Program-made: the position numbers and the translations under genes
In this document: in pieces, positions 35,188 to 44,199 of the stretch
How the letters are laid out: the number at the start of each line of letters is the position of its first letter
How positions within the stretch are numbered: the stretch's first letter is position 1
Source: Gluconobacter japonicus
GTDB taxonomy: Bacteria > Pseudomonadota > Alphaproteobacteria > Acetobacterales > Acetobacteraceae
Assembly (NCBI RefSeq): GCF_002723975.1
Contig: NZ_BEWO01000008.1
Coordinates: 62,001-126,000, forward strand
Direction: 5' to 3'
DNA length: 64,000 nucleotides
Notes under the pieces: model-generated
Told to the model about the DNA's origin: nothing
The model's database searches: none
What the model saw: the letters and a program-made list of their open reading frames with translations, nothing else

Positions 35188-36390
35188 ATGATCTCCGCCC
35201 TCATGCCCAATTACAAACGTGCCGACCTTGCTTTCGAGCAGGGCGAAGGCGTCTGGCTGACGGCATCGGACGGGCGACGATATCTGGATTTCGGGGCTGG
35301 CATTGCCGTCTCCTCGCTTGGCCATGGACATCCGAAACTGGTGAAGACCATCGCGGATCAGGCTGCGAAGGTCATGCATGTCTCGAATCTTTATCGCATT
35401 CCGCAGGCTGAAAAACTGGCGGATCTTCTGGTGAAGAATTCGTTCGCGGACTCTGTCCTGTTCTGCAATTCGGGTGCCGAAGCCAACGAAGGCATGGTGA
35501 AGATGATTCGCCGCGCCCAGTTTGAGAACGGCCATCCGGAACGGACGCGTATTCTGTGCTTTGACGGCGCTTTCCATGGCCGGACTCTGGCCATGATTTC
35601 CGCCACAGGGAACCCCGCCTATCAGAAGGGTTTCGGCCCTGTTGTCGAAGGCTTTGACCACGCGCCGTTCAACAACACGAACACGCTGCGGGCGGCCATT
35701 ACGCCGGAGACGGCTGGTATCATCGTGGAGCCAATTCAGGGCGAAAGCGGTATCAAGCCTGCGACAGAAGTCTTCATGAAGGCACTTCGTGCGGTTTGCG
35801 ACGAGCACGGCATTTATCTTGGCTTCGACGAAGTTCAGACGGGTGTCGGCCGGACAGGCAAGCTGTTCGCGCATGAGTGGTACGGCATCAAGCCGGACGT
35901 CATTTCCATTGCCAAGGGCATTGGTGGCGGCTTCCCGCTGGGGGCCGTTCTGGCGACGGAAGAGTTGGCCAAACACCTGACGCCGGGATCTCACGGCACG
36001 ACATTTGGCGGCAATCCACTGGCCTGCGCTGCCGGGACAACCGTTCTTGAAGAAGTCCTCAGCCCTGGTTTTCTGAACCACGTTCAGAGCGTTGGAGAAA
36101 CATTTGGCGCCCTGCTCCAGGACGTTGTGAAACGCTCTTCCGGGGTATTTGACGATGTGCGCGGCATGGGCCTGATGCGTGGGCTGCACTGTGTGCCTCC
36201 GGTCGGTGAGGTCATGCCGTTTGTAACGGCGGCTGGTCTTTTGACAGTTGGAGCGGGGGACAATGTTCTGCGTCTTGTGCCGCCGCTGATCGTGACGGAA
36301 GAAGACTGCAAAATTGCGTGCAACAAACTGATTGAGGCAGCCGAAGCCTTTGTGGCTGCCGGGAAACTGGAACAGGAGACAGTGTCGTGA
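35188..36390 (+). CDS. argD: Acetylornithine aminotransferase
   Basis: About 400 residues, PLP-dependent class III aminotransferase of arginine synthesis. Signs: RYLDFGAGIAVSSLGHGHP, FCNSGAEANEGMVKM, FDGAFHGRTLAMISATG and the active-site lysine in DVISIAKGIGGGFPLGAVL, with THGTTFGGNPLACAAG-like SHGTTFGGNPLACAAG after it. ATG 35188 is preferred; the longer frame crosses a terminator. Coupled to argF by a 4-base overlap (GTGA). Confidence 0.95.
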   Translation: MISALMPNYKRADLAFEQGEGVWLTASDGRRYLDFGAGIAVSSLGHGHPKLVKTIADQAAKVMHVSNLYRIPQAEKLADLLVKNSFADSVLFCNSGAEANEGMVKMIRRAQFENGHPERTRILCFDGAFHGRTLAMISATGNPAYQKGFGPVVEGFDHAPFNNTNTLRAAITPETAGIIVEPIQGESGIKPATEVFMKALRAVCDEHGIYLGFDEVQTGVGRTGKLFAHEWYGIKPDVISIAKGIGGGFPLGAVLATEELAKHLTPGSHGTTFGGNPLACAAGTTVLEEVLSPGFLNHVQSVGETFGALLQDVVKRSSGVFDDVRGMGLMRGLHCVPPVGEVMPFVTAAGLLTVGAGDNVLRLVPPLIVTEEDCKIACNKLIEAAEAFVAAGKLEQETVS

Positions 36391-37361
36391 GTCTGGCTAT
36401 CGCCCCCCGGACAGTTGGAACGGAACAGCAGATGCCACGGCATTTTCTTGATATTCGGGATTTTAGCGGAGACGTTATTCGGCAGATCATTGATCTGTCG
36501 GCCCGCGTTAAAGCTCTGCAAAATAATCGTGCGCGCCCCTTGCATCCAGAGCGTCCCCTTGAAGGCCGAACTCTTGGCCTGATGCTGGCACAGCCTTCCA
36601 CCCGGACGCGTGTGTCGTTCGAAGTCGGAATGGGTCAGCTTGGCGGCCAGGTTTCGGTACTTTCGCCGGGAGATATGCAGCTTGGACGCGGGGAGACCAT
36701 TGCAGATACGGCACGGGTTCTCTCACGCTTTCTGGATGTGATTGTTCTGCGAACGGGCAAGGATGAAAACCTGCGCGAACTGGCAAAGTGGAGCACCGTG
36801 CCAGTTATCAACGGTCTGACGCCGGTGTCCCATCCGATCCAGATTCTGGCGGATGTTCTGACGTTTGAAGAACATCGCGGCCCGATTGCGGGCAAGACGC
36901 TGGCCTGGATTGGCGATGGCAACAATGTTGCGACCTCGCTGATGGAAGCTGCGGCTCTGCTGAAATTCAATGTGCGTCTGGCAACACCTACCGGATTTGC
37001 ACCCAGTGAGCGTGCGGTACGATGGGCGCGCGAAAATGGCGCTTCCATCGAAATCTTCCATAATCCGGCTGAAGCCGTTGCCGGAGCAGATGCTGTTCTG
37101 ACAGACACCTGGGTCAGCATGGGGGACAAGGACCGCGAAGAACGCCTTGAAGCCTTCCGCCATTACCAGGTGGATGCTGCCCTTATGGCGAAAGCTGCGC
37201 CTGAGGCCCTGTTCCTTCACTGCCTCCCTGCCCATATCGGGGAAGAAGTGACGACGGATGTTTTCGAAAGCCCGGCGTCTGTTGTTTTTGATGAAGCGGA
37301 AAACCGACTTCATACGCAGAAGGGCCTGCTTCTCTGGGCTCTTGGGAGAGAAAACGGGTGA
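36387..37361 (+). CDS. argF: Ornithine carbamoyltransferase
   Basis: A 324-residue anabolic OTCase that forms citrulline from ornithine and carbamoyl phosphate. The carbamoyl-phosphate site is QPSTRTRVSFEVGMGQLGG near residues 70-90, HPIQILADVLTFEE follows, and the catalytic cysteine is in FLHCLPAHIGEEV. The GTG start overlaps the argD stop. A second in-frame ATG at 36432 (MPRHFLDIRDF) matches the usual family N-terminus and could be the real start, though it lacks a Shine-Dalgarno. Confidence 0.95.
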   Translation: MSLAIAPRTVGTEQQMPRHFLDIRDFSGDVIRQIIDLSARVKALQNNRARPLHPERPLEGRTLGLMLAQPSTRTRVSFEVGMGQLGGQVSVLSPGDMQLGRGETIADTARVLSRFLDVIVLRTGKDENLRELAKWSTVPVINGLTPVSHPIQILADVLTFEEHRGPIAGKTLAWIGDGNNVATSLMEAAALLKFNVRLATPTGFAPSERAVRWARENGASIEIFHNPAEAVAGADAVLTDTWVSMGDKDREERLEAFRHYQVDAALMAKAAPEALFLHCLPAHIGEEVTTDVFESPASVVFDEAENRLHTQKGLLLWALGRENG

Positions 37362-38290
37362 TCGATACACCTCCATTTCTTGACAGGGACCGTCCCAACG
37401 TCCCGAACATGGTTGTTTCCGGAGGGATTGTTCCCTTCCATCTGGAGCGATCGCCGGTGCGGGGGCGCCTTGTCAGGCTGGGGAAACTGGCTGACGCTAT
37501 CCTCGCCCGTCATGACCTGCCGGACGTTGTTCTGGAACTGGGCGGTCAGGCGTTGGCCCTTGTGGCGGCCATGGCTTCTGCCCTGAAGTTCAAAGGCTCT
37601 TTCTCCCTGCAGATCAAGGGCGATGGACCGGTCACGATGCTGCTGGCGGATGCGACGGATACTGGTGATCTGCGCTTTATGGCACGTCTTTCAGAAGACG
37701 CGGATCCAGAGAATCTTCCGCAGACAACGCCCGAGCTTCTGGGCAACGGGTTCATGGCGTTCACGATTGATCAGGGGGCGGATATGGACCGCCATCAGGG
37801 CATCGTGGAACTGACGGGAGACACACTCTCCGGCATGGCCATGCACTACTTCCAGACCAGCGAGCAGCATGATTGTCTGATCCGGTTGTTCTGCACGAAG
37901 ACGCTGGAAGGCTGGCGGGCCAGTGCGCTGGTTCTGGAACGCATTGCTGCGGAAGGTGGCATTGAAGCCACCGCGCAGGATAACGATGCGTGGGAAACGG
38001 CCTGTACGTTTGCCGAAACACTCCAGCCTGTTGAAATTTTTGATGAAGATCTAGGCAGTGGGGATCTGATCTATCGTCTGTTCGGGACGTTGGATGTGCA
38101 GATCGCGACCCCCCGCGCTCTGGCTTATGGCTGTCGCTGTTCGCGCGCCCGTCTTGCGGCGGTACTCGACAGGTTCAGCACGGGCGATCTGGACCACATG
38201 GTTGAAGACGGAGCCATCACGATGAACTGTGAGTTCTGTAATGTCGGTTTCCGCTTCACCCGCGACGAACTGGGAGACAAGCCTGAATGA
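37358..38290 (+). CDS. hslO: Redox-regulated chaperone Hsp33
   Basis: A 310-residue chaperone activated by oxidative stress. The C-terminal zinc centre is intact: CRC in LAYGCRCSRARL and CEFC in MNCEFCNVGF, the C-x-C plus C-x2-C pattern that releases zinc upon disulfide formation. The N-terminal substrate-binding core shows HDLPDVVLELGGQALALVA. argF and hslO overlap by 4 bases (GTGA), and hslO overlaps the next gene by 4 bases (ATGA). The argD-argF-hslO order is conserved in many alphaproteobacteria. Confidence 0.95.
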   Translation: MIDTPPFLDRDRPNVPNMVVSGGIVPFHLERSPVRGRLVRLGKLADAILARHDLPDVVLELGGQALALVAAMASALKFKGSFSLQIKGDGPVTMLLADATDTGDLRFMARLSEDADPENLPQTTPELLGNGFMAFTIDQGADMDRHQGIVELTGDTLSGMAMHYFQTSEQHDCLIRLFCTKTLEGWRASALVLERIAAEGGIEATAQDNDAWETACTFAETLQPVEIFDEDLGSGDLIYRLFGTLDVQIATPRALAYGCRCSRARLAAVLDRFSTGDLDHMVEDGAITMNCEFCNVGFRFTRDELGDKPE

Positions 38291-39351
38291 TGACTTCGCT
38301 GCTGGATGGTATCGAGATTGATGGTGCGCCTGCCGGGGCGCTGTACCCCGGATGGGTCGCACTCCAACGTCAGCCGGTCGTCGGGCAGTTCGAAGTTGTT
38401 GTTTTTCAGGATGAGATCAGCCGCAGACAGGCCTGCTGGTGGCTGGAGAACGGAATTTACAGGGGTAGCCATGTTCTGGCCTTGGCTCCACCTGTTCAGA
38501 ACGATCTTCTGACCGCGATGGATCCTCTGTTCTGGCCTTTGGCGGAAGGCGTTCTGGGAGGGGACATCAAGGAAGATGCACGCATCTTCAGAACGGATCT
38601 TCCGGAAGTTGCCTTTCGTGAGCTTTCAGGGGCCTGGCTGGGACGCCATGCCCCTCATGCCATCTTCATCGCGGCAGGCCATGCGGATAGCGGGGAAGCC
38701 CTGACCTGCCCGGACGGAAAACCCGTCGCGGAAGGACGGATGAAAGCCCTGCTTTCTGCAAAGCGTACTGGTGGTGCACTGATTGTGTCTTCGCCGTTTT
38801 CGGCCCTGCCTGTTCGTGCCCAGATTGAGATGAAACTGGGGGCTTCCGCAACTGCCTACCGGTTTTATGACGAAGCCGAGAACACTGTCTTCTACCTTGT
38901 CTGGGATGAAACAGCGCCGGACCGTCGACCGTCTTTCTATTATCCCAAAGGCCCGCTGCTGATCAGCGATGCTCCTTCCGGGCCGCTCTTTCCCGGCTGG
39001 ATTCTGGAATGGTTTGCCAGCCATTCGGATCATGCAGAGACAATCCGTTCAGCGCGTCCGTTTCTTCCGGAAGATTTTGGAGTAGGTCAGGCATCTTCGT
39101 TGCGCACGCCCAAAACCCCTCGGGATGATCGACCCACCTCTCCACTTGCTTCTACAGAGGCTACACACTCTGTTAGTAGGTCTTCGATCCCTGAACCCAC
39201 AGAGATTCAGAGCACACCAGAGCCTATGGCGGCTCCACAAAGATCCTTTTTACCGGAGCTTCCACTGGAGACCACTCCGGTATTAAAGTCAGAGCCTAAA
39301 AAGGGGCTGTTCGGGCGACTGAAATCCCTTTTGGACCGCCATAGCAAGTAG
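38287..39351 (+). CDS. Uncharacterised protein, translationally coupled to hslO
   Basis: A 354-residue protein I do not recognise. Residues about 1-260 look like a compact mixed alpha/beta domain, repeating the phrase G-x-L-(Y/F)-P-G-W twice (near residues 17 and 240: GALYPGWVAL and GPLFPGWILEW), which suggests an internal duplication. Residues about 275-335 are Ser/Thr/Pro-rich and disordered; the last 20 end in a basic amphipathic segment, KKGLFGRLKSLLDRHSK. No signal peptide or membrane helix. Its ATG overlaps the hslO stop, so production is tied to the oxidative-stress chaperone. Function unknown. Confidence 0.8.
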   Translation: MMTSLLDGIEIDGAPAGALYPGWVALQRQPVVGQFEVVVFQDEISRRQACWWLENGIYRGSHVLALAPPVQNDLLTAMDPLFWPLAEGVLGGDIKEDARIFRTDLPEVAFRELSGAWLGRHAPHAIFIAAGHADSGEALTCPDGKPVAEGRMKALLSAKRTGGALIVSSPFSALPVRAQIEMKLGASATAYRFYDEAENTVFYLVWDETAPDRRPSFYYPKGPLLISDAPSGPLFPGWILEWFASHSDHAETIRSARPFLPEDFGVGQASSLRTPKTPRDDRPTSPLASTEATHSVSRSSIPEPTEIQSTPEPMAAPQRSFLPELPLETTPVLKSEPKKGLFGRLKSLLDRHSK

Positions 39352-39369
39352 GTTTCGGGAGACTGGGTG

Positions 39370-40191
39370 ATGGGTATGAGACGCTGGATCGGAGCAAGTG
39401 CTCTGGCTTTTTCCCTTGCTCTTGGGGGATGTGCAGACGATGAGCCTGCGCAGACATTCCCACCAGCCGATTATAGCTATCTGTCCCAGCTTCACCTGAA
39501 TGTTGCTACGATTAATATTCAGGACGAGGCAGTTCCCTCCCCAGGCACACTGAGCGCCAAAGCCCCTACTCCGCCTGATCAGGCGCTCAAACAAATGGCC
39601 AGCCAGCGTCTTGTTGCCAGCGGGCAGACCGGGCAGGCGGATTTCATCATCAAGCAGGCCTATATCTCTGCCACAGGAGAGAATGCCATTTCTGGCGCAA
39701 TGGATGTGCAGTTGAATGTTGCGGATGCGGGTAACCTGCATACAGGTTACATTCATGCCCGGATCAGCCGCAAACTCGACACCGGCTCCAAGAGTGCCAC
39801 GTCACGTGCCTCCCTGTATGAACTGGCCAATCAGATGATGCAGGACATGAATGTCGAACTGGAGTTCCAGATCCGCAAGAAGCTGATGAGCTGGATGACG
39901 GATGCCATCGGGAATCCACTCGTTGATGGCGGGGTCAAACAGCAATCTCTTGGCGCGCCTGGTACTGCGGCCCCTCCGGCAGTTGTACCCTCCGTCACAA
40001 CCCCGCCCACGACCACCAGCGTTCCGCAGGCAGCTCCCGTTTCAACCCAGCCCAGTGTGCCAGACGCCATTTTTCCAACTGGCTCAAGCGATGATGGCAC
40101 GCCAGCGGTTTCCGCTCCAAAACAGAAATCCCCTCCCATGGGAACTCTGCAATTACCATCCTCCTCGCAGGCCTCTGGTTCAGGCGGTTAA
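39370..40191 (+). CDS. Predicted lipoprotein with disordered C-terminus, function unknown
   Basis: About 273 residues from ATG 39370 (GGGAG 8 bases upstream); GTG 39367 is also possible. Lipoprotein signal with lipobox LALGGC near residue 22. A folded domain of about 150 residues follows (DYSYLSQLHLNVATINIQD, ADFIIKQAYISATGENAISG), reminiscent of small outer-membrane-associated lipoproteins. The C-terminal third is Pro/Thr/Ser/Ala-rich and could span peptidoglycan. It starts 18 bases after the preceding gene and probably shares its transcript. Confidence 0.75.
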   Translation: MGMRRWIGASALAFSLALGGCADDEPAQTFPPADYSYLSQLHLNVATINIQDEAVPSPGTLSAKAPTPPDQALKQMASQRLVASGQTGQADFIIKQAYISATGENAISGAMDVQLNVADAGNLHTGYIHARISRKLDTGSKSATSRASLYELANQMMQDMNVELEFQIRKKLMSWMTDAIGNPLVDGGVKQQSLGAPGTAAPPAVVPSVTTPPTTTSVPQAAPVSTQPSVPDAIFPTGSSDDGTPAVSAPKQKSPPMGTLQLPSSSQASGSGG

Positions 40192-40280
40192 AATTCATCC
40201 TCCTAGGGTTGTGATCGCGTAGGGTCTGGCTTCAGACCTGACGCTTATTCTATGGGGTCATGCCCTTACTTATTTCGGAT

Positions 40281-40299
40281 ATGTTCATTTCCCGAACAT
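40281..40299. promoter_or_regulatory. Inverted repeat before the dehydrogenase operon
   Basis: ATGTTC (40281-40286) and GAACAT (40294-40299) form a 6-bp inverted repeat with a 7-base spacer, 28 bases upstream of the GTG start of the small subunit. A second hairpin, GGTCTG-GCTT-CAGACC (40223-40238), lies nearer the previous gene. These are candidates only; the 135-base gap must hold the operon promoter. Confidence 0.3.
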
Positions 40300-40326
40300 G
40301 GCCCTACCCTCGTTCTGGAGACAACT

Positions 40327-41037
40327 GTGCCCCCGAAGGAACCCACCCTGACACGGCCCCTTCGCCGTAGTTTCGTCAAAGGCCTTCTGGGCTCCACATC
40401 ATTCTGGATGGTGAGTGGACATTCCCACTGGGCTGATGCTCTGGCGCAAGAAGCACAGAAGCCTTATCAGCCCACGTTCTTCACGCCTGATGAATACCGT
40501 TTTCTGGAAGCGGCGACAGAACGTCTTTTTCCACAGGATCAGCACGGATCAGGGGCGCGCGCCTTAGGTGTAGCCGAATTTATTGATCGACAGATGGAGT
40601 CTCCGTACGGGCATGGAGACAACTGGTACATGTCCGCCCCTTTTGTACAGGGACCGGCCAATCTTGGGTATCAACTCCCCTTTGTCCCTCGTGATCTGTA
40701 CCGGAAAGGTATCGCAGGGCTGGAGGCCTATACTCATCAACAGCATGGAAAAGTTTTTGCCGATCTGCCCTTGTCCGCACAGGAGCAAATTCTGACAGCA
40801 CTTGAAGGCGGATCTGTTCCGCTTGGGGACATTCCGGGGCGTGTTTTCTTTGAGCAACTGCGCACAAATACGATGGAGGGTGCTTTTTCCGATCCTCTTT
40901 ATGGCGGCAATAAAGGCCTGGGCGGCTGGCTCATGCTCGGCTTTCCAGGTGCCCGCGCGGATTTCATGGACTGGGTCAATCAGGATGGAGAGGCATATCC
41001 CTTTGGTCCGATTTCGATCTCGGGTGAGACGGCCTGA
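40327..41037 (+). CDS. FAD-dependent gluconate-type dehydrogenase, small (gamma) subunit
   Basis: About 236 residues. GTG 40327 is chosen because GGAG lies 6 bases upstream. The N-terminus carries a twin-arginine signal, RRSFVKGLLGSTSFW, as expected for a subunit that pilots the folded flavoprotein through Tat. The mature part (TFFTPDEYRFLEAATERLFPQD, SPYGHGDNWYMSAPF) matches the gluconate 2-dehydrogenase subunit 3 family. It is the first gene of the operon; the flavoprotein follows after 12 bases. The same architecture serves gluconate, 2-ketogluconate, sorbitol and fructose dehydrogenases; I favour D-gluconate 2-dehydrogenase (gndFGH/gndSLC type). Confidence 0.88.
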   Translation: MPPKEPTLTRPLRRSFVKGLLGSTSFWMVSGHSHWADALAQEAQKPYQPTFFTPDEYRFLEAATERLFPQDQHGSGARALGVAEFIDRQMESPYGHGDNWYMSAPFVQGPANLGYQLPFVPRDLYRKGIAGLEAYTHQQHGKVFADLPLSAQEQILTALEGGSVPLGDIPGRVFFEQLRTNTMEGAFSDPLYGGNKGLGGWLMLGFPGARADFMDWVNQDGEAYPFGPISISGETA

Positions 41038-41049
41038 GGGACACAGATC

Positions 41050-42828
41050 ATGACCAAAAAACACGTAGATGCCATTGTTGTTGGCGCAGGCTGGGCTGGG
41101 TCCATTCTTGCCAAGGAACTGACGGAGGCCGGTCTTTCCGTCGTCATGCTGGAACGCGGCTCGGAACGCGCCACTGCCGTCGAAGGCGCTTATCCAGAAT
41201 CCATTGATGAACTACGAGGCGCCATTCGCAAACGACTGTTCCAGAATCTGTCCCAAACGACGGTGACTGTTCGCAATACGATTGACCAGACAGCCCTGCC
41301 TTACCGGCAACTAGCAGCCTTCCTGCCCGGCGAAGGGGTTGGAGGGGCTGGTCTTCATTGGTCCGGCGTTCATTTTCGGGTTTCCCCGGAAGATCTGCGT
41401 CTGCGCAGCTCAGTCGTAGAACGCTATGGTGATAAATTCATCCCTGAAGGTATGAACCTTCAGGATTACGGCGTCACCTATTCCGAGCTGGAACCGTTTT
41501 TCGACAAGGCTGAAAAAGTCTTTGGAACCTCTGGTGAGGCATACAAAGTAAACGGAAAGATCGTCGGAAACGGTAATATCTTTGATGGAGACCGGTCCGA
41601 CAATTTCCCACTCCCCGCCATGAAGGATACGTTCACCGCATCCACATTCCGGGCAGCCGCGACTGAAGCCGGATACCATCCCTATTCCCTGCCGGCTGCA
41701 AATGCCTCTCGCCAATATACAAACCCCTATGGCTGCCAGATGGGGCCGTGTAATTTTTGTGGGTACTGTAGCGGATATGACTGCTACCTTTATTCTAAAG
41801 CCTCTCCCAATGTGAATGTTCTGCCTGCCCTAAGGCAGGACCCGGGCTTTACGCTGATTTCAGATGCGCATGTTCTACGTGTGGATCTGGATGACACGCG
41901 CTCCAAGGCAACGGGCGTCACGTATCTGGAAACCAAAACGCAGAAGGAAGTTTCCCTGTCTGCAGATCTCGTTATCCTGAGTGCGTTCCAGTTCCATAAC
42001 GTTCATCTGATGCTGCTGTCAGGAATTGGAAAACCTTACGACCCTGTCAGCAATACGGGCACAATAGGACGTAATTTCGTTTATCAGACCATCACCTCTT
42101 CCCGGATCTGGTTGCCGCCGTCCAAGTACACCAACCAGTTCATCGGTGCTGGTGGCGTTGGCGTTGCCATAGATGACTTCAACAGTATGAATTTCGATCA
42201 TGGGCCACTTGGCTTTGTTGGCGGTTCGCCGGTCTGGGTGAATCAGGCAGGTCTCAAGCCCATTGCCGCCGCTATCGGGACAGGCGGTGGTGGCACGCCG
42301 CGGTGGGGATCAGCCTATAAAGGTGCACTGATTGACACATATAAACACTCGATCGGTGTCGATGCCCATGGCAGTAACATGGCTTACCGAGACGTCTATC
42401 TGGATCTGGATCCGACATGGAAAGATGCTTACGGGCAACCCCTCCTCCGGATGACATTCACCTGGAAAGACAACGATATTCGAATGAACCAATATGTTGT
42501 CAGCAAGATTGAACCCATTGCCAAAGCGATGGGAGCGACAAAGGCCAATCTTGTGCATCTGAATGCGGGGCAGCCCTTCGACACCCGCCACTATCAGACG
42601 ACGCATCTTGGTGGGGGCGCAATCATGGGAACTGATCCTCAAACCAGTGCTCTCAATCGCTATCTCCAAAGCTGGGATGTTTCGAACGTCTTCGTTATCG
42701 GATCAAATGCCTTTCCACAGGGGATGGGTTACAATCCGACAGGTATGGTTGCAGCCCTTGCCTATTGGGCGGCCTATCACATTCGCACAACCTACCTGAA
42801 ATCTCCCGGACCACTGGTGCAGGCATGA
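41050..42828 (+). CDS. FAD-dependent gluconate-type dehydrogenase, large flavoprotein subunit (GMC family)
   Basis: A 592-residue GMC oxidoreductase oxidising a sugar acid (probably D-gluconate to 2-keto-D-gluconate) in the periplasm. FAD site: VVGAGWAGSILAKELTEAG with E35 in MLERG. GEGVGGAGLHWSG follows. A cysteine cluster at 229, 234, 237, 240 and 245 (GCQMGPCNFCGYC, SGYDC) matches the 3Fe-4S-binding cysteines found in related fructose/sorbitol dehydrogenases. The GMC catalytic pair lies in HLGGGAIMGTDP and the C-terminal NAFPQGMGYNPTGMVAALAY (His/Asn). No signal peptide of its own, consistent with Tat piggy-backing on the small subunit. Overlaps the cytochrome gene by 4 bases. Confidence 0.93.
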   Translation: MTKKHVDAIVVGAGWAGSILAKELTEAGLSVVMLERGSERATAVEGAYPESIDELRGAIRKRLFQNLSQTTVTVRNTIDQTALPYRQLAAFLPGEGVGGAGLHWSGVHFRVSPEDLRLRSSVVERYGDKFIPEGMNLQDYGVTYSELEPFFDKAEKVFGTSGEAYKVNGKIVGNGNIFDGDRSDNFPLPAMKDTFTASTFRAAATEAGYHPYSLPAANASRQYTNPYGCQMGPCNFCGYCSGYDCYLYSKASPNVNVLPALRQDPGFTLISDAHVLRVDLDDTRSKATGVTYLETKTQKEVSLSADLVILSAFQFHNVHLMLLSGIGKPYDPVSNTGTIGRNFVYQTITSSRIWLPPSKYTNQFIGAGGVGVAIDDFNSMNFDHGPLGFVGGSPVWVNQAGLKPIAAAIGTGGGGTPRWGSAYKGALIDTYKHSIGVDAHGSNMAYRDVYLDLDPTWKDAYGQPLLRMTFTWKDNDIRMNQYVVSKIEPIAKAMGATKANLVHLNAGQPFDTRHYQTTHLGGGAIMGTDPQTSALNRYLQSWDVSNVFVIGSNAFPQGMGYNPTGMVAALAYWAAYHIRTTYLKSPGPLVQA

Positions 42829-44144
42829 AGACTTTCCCAATCCTGGCCTTTGCTTGCAGCATCTTTGCTCTAAGCCACCAAACAGCATCTGCTCACGATG
42901 ACAAGGCCACTCTGAGAGAGGAAGGCCGATATCTTGCGGCGGCGTCCGACTGTGCCGCATGCCATTCAATCAAGAACAAGCCAGAATATTCCGGTGGAGT
43001 ATCTTTTGCACTCCCGATTGGCACCATCTATTCCACAAACATCACTCCGGACATGGATCACGGCATCGGAAAATATACCGAAGCCGAATTCGGGCGTGCA
43101 TTACGTGAAGGCGTTCGACGGGACGGCTCAACGCTCTATCCTGCGATGCCTTATCCGTCTTATGCACGCCTGACGGATCATGACGTTCATGCTCTTTACA
43201 CCTATTTTCATGAAAGTGTTCCAGCAGCAAGCATTCCGACGCCGGAAAATGGTATTCGATGGCCTTTCTCGATGCGCTGGCCGCTCATGTTCTGGCGATG
43301 GGCTTTTTCTCCTGCCCCAGTAAAGGCGCAGGAGAAAACCCTGCATGAATTTGCTGATACCCAGATGGCGAGAGGCGCTTATCTCGTAGAAGGCCCGGCG
43401 CATTGCGGAGCCTGTCACTCTCCTCGCGGTCTGACCATGCAGGAAAAAGCGCTGACCGCCTCAGACAGCCCGTCTTTTCTTGTGGGGGGTGCTTTGATTG
43501 ACGGCTGGATCCCAACCTCCCTGCGCCAGGAGAACCGAACAGGCCTGGGGCGATGGAGTGAGCAGGATATTGTCGATTTCCTGAAAACCGGTCGCAACAT
43601 GCAAGGCGAGAGCTTTGGTGCAATGACTTCCGCCATTGTACATGGCACACAGCACCTGTCAGACTCTGACCTCCATGCCATAGCAAAATATCTGCGGGCT
43701 CTTCAACCTTTCGATAGAACACAGACAAACTGGGTCTATGACCCGAGCGCAACCAATGCCCTTCGCAAAGCAGACGTCTCTGCACGCGGAGCGAAACTGT
43801 ATGTGGATAACTGTGCCGCATGCCATCGTACAGATGGAAAGGGTTATCCGGCTGTCTTCCCGCCTCTGGCGGGAAATCCTGTTGTCATGGGAAAAGATCC
43901 GGCGTCTCTGGTGCATATTGTCCAGGTCGGAGCAACATTACCAAAAACCGAGACAGCCCCGTCTGCCTTTACGATGCCAGATTTCATGCATCGTCTGAAC
44001 GATCAGCAAGTCGCTGATGTGGTGACATTTATCCGTCACGCCTGGGGCAACAACGCTCCCGCTGTCAGCGCGGAAGATGTTGCGAAACTTCGGAAAGATA
44101 TGCCGCCGCGCAATATGGCAGACGGTGAAATTTCACTAAACTGA
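42825..44144 (+). CDS. Triheme cytochrome c subunit of the gluconate-type dehydrogenase
   Basis: About 439 residues. Sec signal peptide (MKTFPILAFACSIFALSHQTASA). Three CxxCH haem c sites: CAACH at 43-47, CGACH at 194-198, and CAACH at 330-334, which is the standard triheme membrane-bound subunit that passes electrons from FAD to ubiquinone. A Trp/Arg-rich stretch (IRWPFSMRWPLMFWRW, about residues 144-159) lies between hemes. Start ATG overlaps the flavoprotein stop (ATGA). The operon ends 55 bases before the prophage edge; a G/C-rich imperfect repeat at 44158-44187 could serve as terminator. Confidence 0.94.
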   Translation: MKTFPILAFACSIFALSHQTASAHDDKATLREEGRYLAAASDCAACHSIKNKPEYSGGVSFALPIGTIYSTNITPDMDHGIGKYTEAEFGRALREGVRRDGSTLYPAMPYPSYARLTDHDVHALYTYFHESVPAASIPTPENGIRWPFSMRWPLMFWRWAFSPAPVKAQEKTLHEFADTQMARGAYLVEGPAHCGACHSPRGLTMQEKALTASDSPSFLVGGALIDGWIPTSLRQENRTGLGRWSEQDIVDFLKTGRNMQGESFGAMTSAIVHGTQHLSDSDLHAIAKYLRALQPFDRTQTNWVYDPSATNALRKADVSARGAKLYVDNCAACHRTDGKGYPAVFPPLAGNPVVMGKDPASLVHIVQVGATLPKTETAPSAFTMPDFMHRLNDQQVADVVTFIRHAWGNNAPAVSAEDVAKLRKDMPPRNMADGEISLN

Positions 44145-44199
44145 TAGTCTGCGGGAGAAGGAGGGAGATAATCCTCCCCCTTCCCTAATGCCCTAAATA

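Noticed and set aside
40327-44144. Sorbitol or fructose dehydrogenase operon
   Set aside because: Same three-subunit design, but the flavoprotein phrases (PNVNVLPALRQDPGF, PCNFCGYCSGYDC) fit gluconate/2-ketogluconate dehydrogenases better; exact substrate remains open.
44145-44199. Prophage attachment site at the operon end
   Set aside because: Only an imperfect G/C-rich repeat (44158-44187) is present; the partner att site would be outside the window, so nothing can be shown.
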